From AC-56 sp963798705 (GTDB lineage Bacteria > Actinomycetota > Thermoleophilia > Solirubrobacterales > 70-9), in NCBI GenBank assembly GCA_963798705.1, contig CAWCTW010000005.1, positions 682,001-746,000 on the forward strand: 64,000 nucleotides of DNA. Direction: 5' to 3'. Of the stretch, positions 1-9,449 are shown one piece after another. Numbering within the stretch: position 1 is the stretch's first letter; every line of letters begins with the position of its first letter. The translations under genes were made by a program, and so were the position numbers. A model generated the notes under the pieces. The model did no database searches, was not told the DNA's origin, and worked only from the letters and a program-made list of their open reading frames with translations.

Positions 1-222
1 TCGCCCTGAGCTTGGCCCGGTCCTCCCTGCCGATCTGGGGGTCGGCGCGCTCATAGGCTGCCTGAGCGGCCAGGTCGCGCCGGCAGGTCAGGCAGTGGGT
101 GTCCTCGTCGCCCACGCTCCACCCGGCCGGTGGTCCACCGGGCTCGTGCCCGGGGAGGTAGCGGATGGTCACCCCGCAGCGGTTGCACGTCCAGCTTGGA
201 GCCGAGCTCCTGGTGGCGGGCG

Positions 223-226
<4 letters not shown>
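1..226 (-). CDS. Zinc-ribbon protein, 3' end outside the window
   Basis: Reading the minus strand from an ATG at 226 gives an open frame that runs off the left edge (75 codons visible). It begins MTPATRSS and carries two CxxC pairs, TCNRCG near residue 15 and HCLTCRR near residue 50, the pattern of a small zinc ribbon; the later part is charged and may lead into a second domain that is cut off. The start is well supported: GCAGGAGGCAGCG precedes the ATG, and the ATG overlaps the helicase stop codon as ATGA, so the two genes are probably translationally coupled. I do not recognise the family and assign no function. Confidence 0.7.
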
Positions 227-1419
<1,193 letters not shown>

Positions 1420-1708
1420 GTGGTGCAACTCCTTTGTGAGTGGTGGGAATCCAGAAACCCGGACGCACTCGGAGTGCACGGAAAGACGGAACTCCTCGGG
1501 CGACAGTGCGGCCACCCGACGACAATGACGGTAGCAGGGGGCGCGCCGGGGGGCACTCCTTCAGGCTTGGACGGGGCGGCTGAAGTGCCTGCTAACGGGG
1601 GAATTCGGTGACGCCCCGATAGACTTGATGTCCACGCCGGTTGGGCCTCCGCCTCCTCCTCCGCCCTCTGTTACCCGGCTCAACGTGAGGAGAAGGAGAG
1701 GGACAGAG

Positions 1709-2089
1709 ATGGGTGATCCAACCGAGCCCGCGTCACGCGAGGACGGATCCGGGGGTGATTCGGCGTCCGATCAGATCGCCAGGTCGCTCGGATCGGTATG
1801 GCTGCGGTTCTCGGGGCAGCGTCCGAAGTCGACCACGGTGGAGATCGAGAAGCATGTCGTGAGATGCACGATCGAGGAGCGATCGCCGGAGGAGGCGACC
1901 GACGAGGACGCCGAGGCCGGCGGTGAACCCGGGCTCTCGCCGGACTCGCCGAGCTTCAACTACAACGCGACGGCGGCGATCTCCCGGGCGACGGGCCGGC
2001 GGGTCATTGCCTTCATCCCGAAACGCGACAAGAAGGCCCACGTCTCGACGCAGACGTTCATCCTGGACCAGCCGCGCCAGCGGTTCTGA
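1709..2089 (+). CDS. Small acidic protein, weakly MpsC/DUF2294-like
   Basis: A 126-residue protein starting MGDPTEPA; AAGGAG lies about eleven bases upstream, and the upstream in-frame extension is proline-rich and unlikely to be translated. The first 25 residues are acidic and low in complexity. Then comes a block with FSGQRPKS and VEIEKHVVRCTIEE, an acidic linker, and a C-terminal block ISRATGRRVIAF...STQTFILD. That order (GxxP strand pair, then a 'tGr.V.af' helix-strand and a final 'vFxLd' strand) resembles the DUF2294/MpsC family, which is linked to membrane-potential systems in Bacilli. The match is by eye and tentative. The gene stands alone, divergent from the helicase. Confidence 0.55.
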   Translation: MGDPTEPASREDGSGGDSASDQIARSLGSVWLRFSGQRPKSTTVEIEKHVVRCTIEERSPEEATDEDAEAGGEPGLSPDSPSFNYNATAAISRATGRRVIAFIPKRDKKAHVSTQTFILDQPRQRF

Positions 2090-2245
2090 CCAGACGGCGC
2101 TAGCCGTCGTCCTTCGCCACGCACACCGGCCTGTCAGCCATCGGCACCTCTCCGGGCGGGCAGGGGTTGTTGCCGGACCGGGTGTTCACGCAGGTGTGGC
2201 TCACCTGCGAGAAGGCCTGGTCGGCATCGGGGGCCCCTCGCCGCC

Positions 2246-3145
2246 TCAGCGCTTCTCGAGCACGATGCGATAGTGATCCAGCAGCTCGCGCTGAAAGCAG
2301 ACGCTGTTGGCGCTCACTCCCGACGTGAAGGCCAGCCGGAAGTCGGCGCTTCGCAGCCAACGCGGCAGGAGCCGGAGCTTCAGCAGCGCCTTTCGGGCGC
2401 TCGGCGCCGCGAAGCGCTGGCGCCACTGGCGAATCGTCTCGATGTAGTCGAGCCTGCCGCTCTTGCTCGATACGAGCCGGAATCGCGGCTCGGCGCTGCG
2501 GATGACCTGTTCGGATCCGAACGGCAACCAGGAGCCCGGGAACTGGCGTCCCATGAGAGCCAGGTACCACCCATCCGACTCCCGTGGAGCTCCGATGTCG
2601 ATCTCGTCGATCGGAATCATGTTGCGGCCGAACACCATCGTCTGGAGGTAGAGCCGCCCCCCCTCCGGCAGGACGCTCGCGATCCTGGAGAACAGCTCGC
2701 GATACACCTCCTCCTGTCGCCCGTCGCGGTAGTCCTCCGGCGAGCAGAAGTGCTCGAAGGCCCCGAGGCTGGCCACCGCGTCGAACGGGCCGAACGTCTC
2801 GGGCGTGATGTCCCGGGCGTCCCGGATGTGGACGTCGAGCCCGGCCTTGCGGCAGGCCGCCGCCTGCGCGGACGACAGCGTGACGCCGACGCCCTCCGCA
2901 TCGCGACGACGAATGAAATCGAGCAGCGGGCCCCATCCGCAGCCCAGATCGAGGACCCGCCGACCCGGCCCGATCCCGATCTGCTCGGCAACGTACTCGT
3001 GCTTGCGCCGCTGGGCCTCCTCGAGGGTCATCGAGAAGTCGCCGTCGTACTTGGCCCCGCTGAAATCCGCGAGCTCCCCCAGGCTGGCCCTGAAGATCCG
3101 GTCGATCAGCGAGTAGGTGAACTCGAGGTCCGAGCGGTCGGCCAC
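2246..3145 (-). CDS. CFA-synthase-type SAM methyltransferase
   Basis: A 299-residue class I methyltransferase. Motif I is VLDLGCGWG (64-72), followed by GVGVTLSSAQ, a sequence typical of cyclopropane-fatty-acid synthases and mycolic-acid methyltransferases. The later HFCSPEDYRDGR stretch lies at the position where this family builds its active site. Likely role: methyl or methylene transfer from SAM to unsaturated acyl chains of membrane lipids. It begins with GTG seven bases after the stop of the desaturase gene and is probably co-transcribed with it. A desaturase followed by a CFA-type enzyme suggests insertion of a double bond and then its modification. The ribosome site is weak, so expression may depend on coupling. 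Confidence 0.88.
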   Translation of the reverse strand: MADRSDLEFTYSLIDRIFRASLGELADFSGAKYDGDFSMTLEEAQRRKHEYVAEQIGIGPGRRVLDLGCGWGPLLDFIRRRDAEGVGVTLSSAQAAACRKAGLDVHIRDARDITPETFGPFDAVASLGAFEHFCSPEDYRDGRQEEVYRELFSRIASVLPEGGRLYLQTMVFGRNMIPIDEIDIGAPRESDGWYLALMGRQFPGSWLPFGSEQVIRSAEPRFRLVSSKSGRLDYIETIRQWRQRFAAPSARKALLKLRLLPRWLRSADFRLAFTSGVSANSVCFQRELLDHYRIVLEKR

Positions 3146-3152
3146 TGTCGGA

Positions 3153-4229
3153 TCAGCGGAGCTGGGTCGCCGAGGACAGGGCCGTCGCAGAGGGGTTCGG
3201 GGCGCGCGCCTGGGCGAAGGTGATCAGCCGCGCGCGATCCTCGTCCCAGAGCTTCAAACGCACCGCGCGCAGGCCGTCCCACAGAGACAGCGTCGGGACG
3301 TCGCGAAAGATCGCGTTCTCGTCGTGGGCGCGCTGGAGGTTGTAGTTGGGGATGCGCGTGCTCAGGTGGTGAACGTGGTGAAGGCCGATGTTGCCGGTGA
3401 AGAACTGCAGGACCTTGGGCAGCTTCAGGTACGAGCTCCCACGCAGCGCGGCGTCCGCGTAGGCCCAGTCGCCGGAGCTCTGCCAGTAGGTGTCCTCGAA
3501 CTGGTGCTGCACGTAGAACAGCCACACGCCGGTCGCCCCGGCGAGCCAAACGGTCGGTGCCTGGATGAGGAGGTACTCACGCCAGCCGACCAGCCAGCAG
3601 AGCCCGGCGATCACGACAGCCAGCGCGACGTCCGTTGCGATGATGCTGCGCCGGATGCGCGGTCGCGCGTGCGGCGACGGCCAGCGCGGGGACAGGATCA
3701 TCGCGTAGATCGGGCCCAGGCCGAACATCACCAGAGGGTTTCTGAACAGGCGATACTTGAGCCGCCCCACCCACGGAAGCGCCTGGTACTCGGCGACGGT
3801 GAGCGTGGCGACGTCCCCCACCCCGCGACGATCGAGGTCTCCGGCCGTCGCGTGGTGGACGGCGTGCTCGTGCCGCCAGCTCTGAAAGGGCGTGAACACG
3901 AGCAGGCCGCAGAACGTCCCGATCCACGCGTTGGCCCGCCGGGACCGCATGAACGAGCCGTGCCCGCAGTCGTGGAAGACGATGTAGGTCCTGACCAAGA
4001 ACCCCGCGGCGGGCACCGCCAGGACCAGCGCGAGCAGGTAGGACACCTCCAGCGCGAAGTACATCAGGACCGAGAGCGCCAGGTACGGGACGACGGACGT
4101 GGCGAGGTCCAACAGGCTCCGCCCGCGGTGCGGGCGCGCGTAGGGGGCCACCTCGGCGCGCCCGAGGCCATGACGCGCATCGTCGCCGGGGACCGGCCTG
4201 GCCGGAGTCCGTCTCGCGGGTTCGCTCAT
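3153..4229 (-). CDS. Membrane fatty-acid desaturase
   Basis: A 358-residue integral-membrane di-iron desaturase. The three histidine boxes are complete: HDCGH (86-90), HEHAVHH (120-126) and HHVHH near residue 288. Four hydrophobic stretches fit two transmembrane hairpins (about 43-80 and 208-245). It would introduce a double bond into acyl chains using oxygen and an electron donor. Upstream in-frame starts exist at 4292 and 4244. The ATG at 4229 is chosen because GGCAGGAGGAGCA lies directly before it; the ATG at 4244 is also possible. It is first in an operon with the CFA-type methyltransferase, and a palindrome at 4317-4347 may control it. Confidence 0.92.
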   Translation of the reverse strand: MSEPARRTPARPVPGDDARHGLGRAEVAPYARPHRGRSLLDLATSVVPYLALSVLMYFALEVSYLLALVLAVPAAGFLVRTYIVFHDCGHGSFMRSRRANAWIGTFCGLLVFTPFQSWRHEHAVHHATAGDLDRRGVGDVATLTVAEYQALPWVGRLKYRLFRNPLVMFGLGPIYAMILSPRWPSPHARPRIRRSIIATDVALAVVIAGLCWLVGWREYLLIQAPTVWLAGATGVWLFYVQHQFEDTYWQSSGDWAYADAALRGSSYLKLPKVLQFFTGNIGLHHVHHLSTRIPNYNLQRAHDENAIFRDVPTLSLWDGLRAVRLKLWDEDRARLITFAQARAPNPSATALSSATQLR

Positions 4230-4316
4230 TGCTCCTCCTGCCATTCGGGCCCCTCCCGGAGAAAGGCCATTGGTCAGGCGGAGGCCAAGCAACCCGGCGA
4301 GGCAGTGCTGGCTGTC

Positions 4317-4347
4317 TAGTCAGGCCGTTTCAGCGCCCGTCTGACTA
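4317..4347. promoter_or_regulatory. Palindrome upstream of the desaturase operon
   Basis: Perfect 7-bp inverted repeat TAGTCAG (4317-4323) / CTGACTA (4341-4347) with a 17-base spacer, 88-118 bases before the desaturase ATG and downstream of the aldo/keto reductase stop (4391). It could be a repressor operator (TetR-type desaturase regulators such as DesT bind palindromes) or an RNA hairpin ending the upstream transcript. No adjacent regulator gene identifies the protein. Confidence 0.4.
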
Positions 4348-4390
4348 TCCAACTCGACGGAGACTACTCGAGTGCCCCCGACCCTCGCGC

Positions 4391-5380
4391 TTACAGGTGG
4401 ATGGAGGCCATACCGGCCTCGTCGTAGCGGGCGCCGGCCGCCGCGGGAAGCTCGGCGTTGATGCGGGCCAGGTCCTCGTCGGTGAGCTCCACGTCCACCG
4501 CCGCCACGTTCTGCTCGAGGTAGGAGCGGCGCTTGGTTCCGGGGATGGGCACCAGGTCCTGACCCTGCGCGAGCACCCAGGCGATCGCGAGCTGCGCCGG
4601 GGTGACGGCCTTGTCGGAGGCGATCTCCTTGACCTTGGCGGCGAGGGTCAGATTCGCCTCCAGGTTCTCGCCGGTGAAGCGCGGGCCGTTGCGGCGAAAG
4701 TCGTCCTCGTCGAGCTCCTCGGGCGAGGTGAAGCGGCCAGACAGAAAGCCCCGCCCGAGCGGCGAGTAGGGCACGAAGCCGATCCCGAGCTCACGGCAGG
4801 TGGGGATCACCTCGGCCTCGGGGTCGCGAGTCCACAACGAATACTCGGTCTGGACCGCGGTGATCGGATGCACCGCGTGGGCGCGGCGGATCGTGTCGGG
4901 CGCAGCCTCGCTCAGGCCGATGTGCCGCACCTTGCCCTGCTCGACCAGCTCGGCCATGGCGCCGACGGTCTCCTCGATGGGGACGTCGGGATCCACCCGG
5001 TGCTGGTAGTAGAGATCGACGTGATCGGTGCCGAGGCGGGCCAGCGAGCCGTCGATCGAGCTGCGCACGTGCTCGGCCGAGCCGTCGAGCTCGCCGACGG
5101 TGGACATGTCGCCGGGCGTCGCGTCGTCCATGCGGCGGGCGAACTTGGTGGCGATCACGCATTCGTCGCGGCGCCCCCGGATCGCACGCCCGACGAGCTC
5201 CTCGTTGGTCAGCGGGCCGTAGAGCTGCGCCGTGTCGAGGAAGTTGACGCCGAGCTCCAGCGCCCGCTGAATGGTCGCGATGGCCTCGTCCTCGTCAGCG
5301 GTGCCGTAGAAGGCGGACATTCCCATGCAGCCGAGGCCGACGGAGGAGACCTCGAGTTCTGCGAGCTTTCGTTGCTTCAT
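4391..5380 (-). CDS. Aldo/keto reductase (YakC/AKR13-like)
   Basis: A 329-residue (alpha/beta)8 NADPH-dependent oxidoreductase. The catalytic tetrad is visible: Asp in NFLDTAQLYG, Tyr in the same block, Lys in IATKFA and His in LYYQHRVD. Cofactor-binding sequence VPIPGTKRRSYLEQN lies near the C-terminus. The substrate is an aldehyde or ketone that cannot be predicted. The start at 5380 (MKQRKL) has AAAGG upstream and matches family start points. It follows the formaldehyde dehydrogenase by about 100 bases on the same strand and is likely the third gene of that cluster, acting on a related carbonyl compound. Confidence 0.92.
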   Translation of the reverse strand: MKQRKLAELEVSSVGLGCMGMSAFYGTADEDEAIATIQRALELGVNFLDTAQLYGPLTNEELVGRAIRGRRDECVIATKFARRMDDATPGDMSTVGELDGSAEHVRSSIDGSLARLGTDHVDLYYQHRVDPDVPIEETVGAMAELVEQGKVRHIGLSEAAPDTIRRAHAVHPITAVQTEYSLWTRDPEAEVIPTCRELGIGFVPYSPLGRGFLSGRFTSPEELDEDDFRRNGPRFTGENLEANLTLAAKVKEIASDKAVTPAQLAIAWVLAQGQDLVPIPGTKRRSYLEQNVAAVDVELTDEDLARINAELPAAAGARYDEAGMASIHL

Positions 5381-5484
5381 CCGATTCCCAGCCTTTCGTC
5401 GTGACGGCCGATCCTCGATCGGGCCTCTCCCCTGCGGCTTCCCGATTGGACAACGGCCAACCGCGGCCGGACCGGGCCGGTGCC

Positions 5485-6702
5485 TCAGGCGGGAATCAGG
5501 CCGTTGGGGTTGAGGACGTACTTCTTGGCGGCGCCGGAGTCGAAGTCCTGGTAGCCCTGCGGGGCCTCGTCCAACGTGATCACCGTGGCGTTGACGGCGT
5601 CGGCGATGTGAGCCCTGTCGTTCAGGATCATCTGCATCAGCCCGCGGTGGTAGCGCATCACCGGGCACTGGCCGGTCGCGAATGAGTGCGACTTCGCCCA
5701 GCCCAGGCCGATGCGGATCGAGAGCGAGCCCTCCTTGGCGGCGTCGTCCACCGCGCCGGGGTCGCCGGTGACGTAGAGGCCGGGTATCCCCAGCTTGCCC
5801 GCGGCGCGGGTCACGTCCATGATGCTGTTGAGAACGGTCGCGGGCGCCTCCTCCCCGGCTCCGGATCCGTGGCCGCGCGCCTCGAAGCCGACCGCGTCGC
5901 AGGCGGCGTCGACCTCTGGAACGCCCAGGATCTGCTCGATCTGGTCCTTGGGGTCGCCCTTGGTGATGTCGACGGTCTCGCATCCGAACGAGCGGGCCTG
6001 CTCGAGGCGCTCAGCGATCCGATCGCCGACGATCACGACGGCGGCGCCCAGCAGCTGCGCCGAGTAGGCGGCGGCGAGCCCCACCGGCCCCGCCCCCGCG
6101 ACGTAGACGGTCGAGCCGGGCGCCACGCCGGCGGTGTAGACGCCGTGGAAGCCGGTCGGGAAGATGTCGGAGAGCATCGTCAGGTCGAGGATCTTCTCCA
6201 TCGCCTGCTCTTTGTCGGGGAACTTCAGGAGGTTCCAGTCGGCGTAGGGGACCATCACGTACTCGGCCTGGCCGCCCACCCAACCGCCCATGTCCACGTA
6301 GCCGTACGCCGATCCCGGTCGGTCCGGGTTGACGTTCAGGCAGACGCCGGTGTGCCCCTCCTTGCAGTTGCGACACCGCCCGCATGCGATGTTGAACGGC
6401 ACCGAGCACAGGTCGCCCTCCTGGATGAACTCGACCCCGGGGCCGGTCTCGATCACCTCGCCCGTGATCTCGTGCCCGAGGATCAGCCCAGCCGGGGCGG
6501 TCGTGCGGCCGCGAACCATGTGCTGGTCGGACCCGCAGATGTTGGTCGAGACGATCCGGAGGATCGCCCCGTGGGGCGTCTTTCGACCCACGTTCGCGGG
6601 GTTGACACCCGGCCCGTCCTTCAGCTCGAAGCCAGGGAAGTCGATGTCGTGGATCTCGACCTTGCCCGGCTCGATGTAGGCGACGCCTCTGTTGTCGGCC
6701 AT
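5485..6702 (-). CDS. fdhA: Glutathione-independent formaldehyde dehydrogenase
   Basis: A 405-residue zinc-dependent medium-chain dehydrogenase of the Pseudomonas FdhA type. The catalytic zinc ligands are in NICGSDQH and GHEITG. The structural zinc cluster is CGRCRNCKEGHTGVC, and the NAD fold carries GAGPVG. The long insertion and the SFATGQCPVMRYHRGLM block near the C-terminus separate this family from ordinary alcohol dehydrogenases. Reaction: oxidation or dismutation of formaldehyde and small aldehydes without added glutathione. ATG at 6702 has GAGGAGGACAC before it, and that ribosome site overlaps the stop of the HbpS-like gene upstream, so the two are coupled. The gene sits downstream of a GAF-domain activator. 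Confidence 0.93.
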   Translation of the reverse strand: MADNRGVAYIEPGKVEIHDIDFPGFELKDGPGVNPANVGRKTPHGAILRIVSTNICGSDQHMVRGRTTAPAGLILGHEITGEVIETGPGVEFIQEGDLCSVPFNIACGRCRNCKEGHTGVCLNVNPDRPGSAYGYVDMGGWVGGQAEYVMVPYADWNLLKFPDKEQAMEKILDLTMLSDIFPTGFHGVYTAGVAPGSTVYVAGAGPVGLAAAYSAQLLGAAVVIVGDRIAERLEQARSFGCETVDITKGDPKDQIEQILGVPEVDAACDAVGFEARGHGSGAGEEAPATVLNSIMDVTRAAGKLGIPGLYVTGDPGAVDDAAKEGSLSIRIGLGWAKSHSFATGQCPVMRYHRGLMQMILNDRAHIADAVNATVITLDEAPQGYQDFDSGAAKKYVLNPNGLIPA

Positions 6703-6715
6703 GTGTCCTCCTCGA

Positions 6716-7120
6716 CTAGAAAGCCGCGACACCCGCTTCGGCGACCTCGTGGTCCTGCTCGACGCTGCCACCGCTCACGCCGATCGCACCGACCACCTCA
6801 TCGCCGGACGTCAGCGGAATTCCGCCGGCAAAGACGATCAGGCGCCCCTGGTTCGAGGCGTGGATCCCGAAGAGCGGCTGGTCGGGCTGGCACAGGGGCG
6901 CCAGCTCCTTCGTCGACATGTCGAATGAGCGGGCCGTGTAGGCCTTGTTCTGGGCGATGTCGATCGAGCCCAGCCAGGCTCCGTCCATGCGATCGAACGC
7001 GGTCAGGTTGTTGCCCGCGTCGACGACCGCGATGTTCATCGGCACGCCGATCTCGTCGGCCTTGGCTCGCGCAGCGTCCACCACCGATCGTGCGGTGTCC
7101 AGGGTCACGCTCTCCGCCAC
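6716..7120 (-). CDS. GlcG/HbpS family protein
   Basis: A 134-residue single-domain protein of the GlcG/HbpS (DUF336) family, beginning VTLDTAR and containing IAVVDAGNNLTAFDRMDGA and IGVSGG near the end, the usual first and last family blocks. Members bind heme or other ligands or sit beside oxidoreductases of unknown need; a direct role is not established. A longer start (GTG at 7147) is possible, but GTG at 7120 has AAGGAGGAGCCA directly before it and gives the normal family length. It leads the cluster HbpS-like / FdhA / aldo-keto reductase, 110 bases downstream of the GAF regulator gene on the same strand. Confidence 0.88.
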   Translation of the reverse strand: MAESVTLDTARSVVDAARAKADEIGVPMNIAVVDAGNNLTAFDRMDGAWLGSIDIAQNKAYTARSFDMSTKELAPLCQPDQPLFGIHASNQGRLIVFAGGIPLTSGDEVVGAIGVSGGSVEQDHEVAEAGVAAF

Positions 7121-7229
7121 TGGCTCCTCCTTCGATTCGCTCTTCACTCCGGCGGATCGACGCTACTCCGCGTGGGAGGGGATGTCGCGTCGCTGCCGGG
7201 GTTGCAGCCGGGTTGCAGCGGACGGGCGC

Positions 7230-8666
7230 TCAGCGCCGGTCGGCGCGCGCGCAGGAGCGCACCGCGGACTCGATGCGGCGCCGCGCCTCGGCGATGGACG
7301 GCACCGTGGAGGCCGGTAGCAGCGGCCCGCGGTAGCACCTAACCGCCCTCGCGACGTCGCCGCTCTCCAACCGTCGCTCGAGCTCGATGAAGTCGGCCGA
7401 GACCTGGGCGTCGAGCCGGTACGGGTTGCGCGCCAGGACGGGGCCCAGCACGCGGCGCAGGCGCGAGACCTCGGCCCGCACCGTCACCGGCCGCCGATCG
7501 GCGCCGTAGACGCGCGACCCCAGCTCGCTTCCGCTCAACCCGTTGGGGTTGAGCGCGAGGAGCAGCACGATCTCGCCGTGCCTAGGGCTCAGCTCGACGC
7601 GCTCGCGCCCCAGCGAGACTCGTACGCGCTCGCGCCCCAGGGCCTCGATGCGCAACCTTGGCCGACGCGCCGACCGGCGGCGCCGTCCGGTCTGCCACAG
7701 GATCCGCGCCCCCGCGTCGCCGATCGGCTCCGCGGCCACCCTCACCCCCGCGGGGGTCGTGAGCATCCCATCCTCGTCTCGAACCTCGACGCGGGAGCCC
7801 AGCCAGCCTCGGGGTGAGGCGGCCAGGACCCGGCCGGTGCGGCTGACCAGGGCGCTGCGGCCATTCATCCCGCGCGTGAGCCGCTCCAGATACAGGGATT
7901 TGACGTGCTCGTTTCGCCGCTCCGCCTCGCGCGACAGCTCTCCCTCGACGACCCGCGCGACGGCGGAGACCAGCGACAGGCTGTGAGGGTGGCCGGTCCG
8001 GAAGTCCCCGGAGATGTCGAGCACCCCGAGCGGCGCACCGCTCTCCGGGTCGTGAATGGGCGCCGCCGAGCAGGTCCAGCCGTGCAGGCGGCGGTTGAAG
8101 TGCTCGGCGGAGAAGATCTGGACCGGGTGGTCGATCTCCAGCGCCGTGCCGATTGCGTTCGTGCCGACGGCGCGCTCGCTCGCCAGATGCCCGGGCAAGA
8201 AGCCCGGCCCGTCGGCGATGCGCATCGCCTTGGGGTGTCCGTCCGCCCACAGCAGCACCCCCTGCGCGTCGCTGACGACCGCGAAGTAACGGGCGTCCTC
8301 GGTCGCCTCCGCGAGCATGCTCTCGACCAGCGGCAAAAGACGAGAGACGGGATGGCCGGCCAGCGCCCTGCGGGTCGCCGCCCCGTCCAGGATCCTCGGC
8401 GCCACCGCGTCCGGATCCACGCGGTGGCTCGCCGCGCGCCGCCACGAACGAGCCACCACCTCGCGCAGGATCGACGGCCGGGTCCCATTCTGGAGGGCCA
8501 GTTCGTGAGCCCGGCGCAGGAGCCGCGCCCACCGCACCGGGTCCACCTGCGAACCGATCGCGACCCAGGAGCTGCGACGGGGGGCGGGGTTCGCCGTTTC
8601 ACGGTGACCGTGACCGCCGGCGGTCGACTCGACCGCCATCGCTCCGCGATCTCCGTTCGTCCCCAT
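7230..8666 (-). CDS. GAF-domain transcriptional activator
   Basis: A 478-residue regulator. Residues about 60-230 match the N-terminal half of acetoin-type activators: SWRRAASHRVDPD, then a GAF domain with ERAVGTNAIGTAL and HPVQIFSAEHF, APIHDPESGAPLGVLDISG. It lacks the AAA+ sigma54 domain. Instead, residues about 345-420 look like a winged helix of the OmpR/SARP type (ELSPRHGEIVLLLAL ... VRAEVSRLRRVLG). Such proteins sense small alcohols, aldehydes or ketones in Actinobacteria and commonly adjoin dehydrogenase genes. ATG at 8666 follows AAGGGAGGAGG. Context suggests it switches on the adjacent HbpS-like/FdhA/AKR genes; this is inference. Confidence 0.85.
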   Translation of the reverse strand: MGTNGDRGAMAVESTAGGHGHRETANPAPRRSSWVAIGSQVDPVRWARLLRRAHELALQNGTRPSILREVVARSWRRAASHRVDPDAVAPRILDGAATRRALAGHPVSRLLPLVESMLAEATEDARYFAVVSDAQGVLLWADGHPKAMRIADGPGFLPGHLASERAVGTNAIGTALEIDHPVQIFSAEHFNRRLHGWTCSAAPIHDPESGAPLGVLDISGDFRTGHPHSLSLVSAVARVVEGELSREAERRNEHVKSLYLERLTRGMNGRSALVSRTGRVLAASPRGWLGSRVEVRDEDGMLTTPAGVRVAAEPIGDAGARILWQTGRRRRSARRPRLRIEALGRERVRVSLGRERVELSPRHGEIVLLLALNPNGLSGSELGSRVYGADRRPVTVRAEVSRLRRVLGPVLARNPYRLDAQVSADFIELERRLESGDVARAVRCYRGPLLPASTVPSIAEARRRIESAVRSCARADRR

Positions 8667-8876
8667 CCTCCTCCCTTGATCATAGGCCTCGGGCGTCGCC
8701 GGGGCCCGTATCGGCGATCCTCCCTCCCGCCGCCCCCGACCGCAAGGAGTCCAGCAGGAGGCCTCGTCTTCCCGGCCCTACTCCCATAGCCGTCCTGCTC
8801 AGCGTCGCGGCAGCCGCAAGCCACGCGGGCGTTCGCTGACGCACGCCGCCCCGGCGGAGTTTGCGACCATGACCGG

Positions 8877-9434
8877 GTGAGCGTGACCGAGAGGCTGATG
8901 GCGGCTGAGGGTCGATGGCTGATGGGACGCGTCATCCCCCACCAGCTCCTGGAGCGCATCGGCAGGCATCTCACGGTCGTGGCGCCGGAGCGATTCGACG
9001 CCCTGGTCGACGCGATCGGCACCCGCGCCGGGGAGCTGGTCGAGGAGGACCGCGACCTCGCCGTCGACGGGCCGGCGAAGGGGATGCTGGCGATGTCGGC
9101 GGTGGTGCTCGCCGCCTACGAGACTCTGCGACCGGAGTTCGACGGCGAGACTGGGCGCACGATTCTCTTTCTGGAGCACGTCTTCGGCGAGGTGCTGCAG
9201 CGCTCGATCGAGGTCGTGGTCTCCGCGCTCGCGAAGGGCGATGCCCCGCTCGACCTGTGTGCGTGGGACGCCAATTGGATGAAGGCGCTGGACCCGGCGG
9301 TCACCGGATTGCGCGCCGAGCGCACGTCGCTGCCCTCGCTCGGCGACGACGCGTGCCGATTTCGGGTCCTTGGAACCGACGACCCGCTGGCCGCCTACGA
9401 GGACGTCCTCGACCAGGGCTTCGCCCGCGGCTAG
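8877..9434 (+). CDS. Possible L-2-aminothiazoline-4-carboxylate hydrolase-like protein
   Basis: A 185-residue helical protein without signal peptide or membrane segment. Its layout (RVIPHQLLERIGRHL early, KGMLAMSAVVLAAYETL in the middle, and a final part with CAWDANWMKAL and CRFRVLG) resembles the ATC-hydrolase-like family, in which a C-terminal cysteine-containing 'CRF/CPY' block recurs. The assignment is weak and the substrate unknown. GTG at 8877 is the likely start, with a further GTG two codons later. It is divergent from the GAF regulator (210-base spacer with no other gene) and 15 bases upstream of a metallophosphoesterase, so probably co-transcribed with it. Confidence 0.5.
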   Translation: MSVTERLMAAEGRWLMGRVIPHQLLERIGRHLTVVAPERFDALVDAIGTRAGELVEEDRDLAVDGPAKGMLAMSAVVLAAYETLRPEFDGETGRTILFLEHVFGEVLQRSIEVVVSALAKGDAPLDLCAWDANWMKALDPAVTGLRAERTSLPSLGDDACRFRVLGTDDPLAAYEDVLDQGFARG

Positions 9435-9449
9435 GGTCCGCCGAGGTCG

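Noticed and set aside
2100..2245. Minus-strand short frame ending QVSHTCVNTRSGNNPCPPGE-type sequence with three cysteines
   Set aside because: Looks somewhat protein-like, but no start codon with a ribosome site after the methyltransferase stop; upstream it is only a shadow of that gene.
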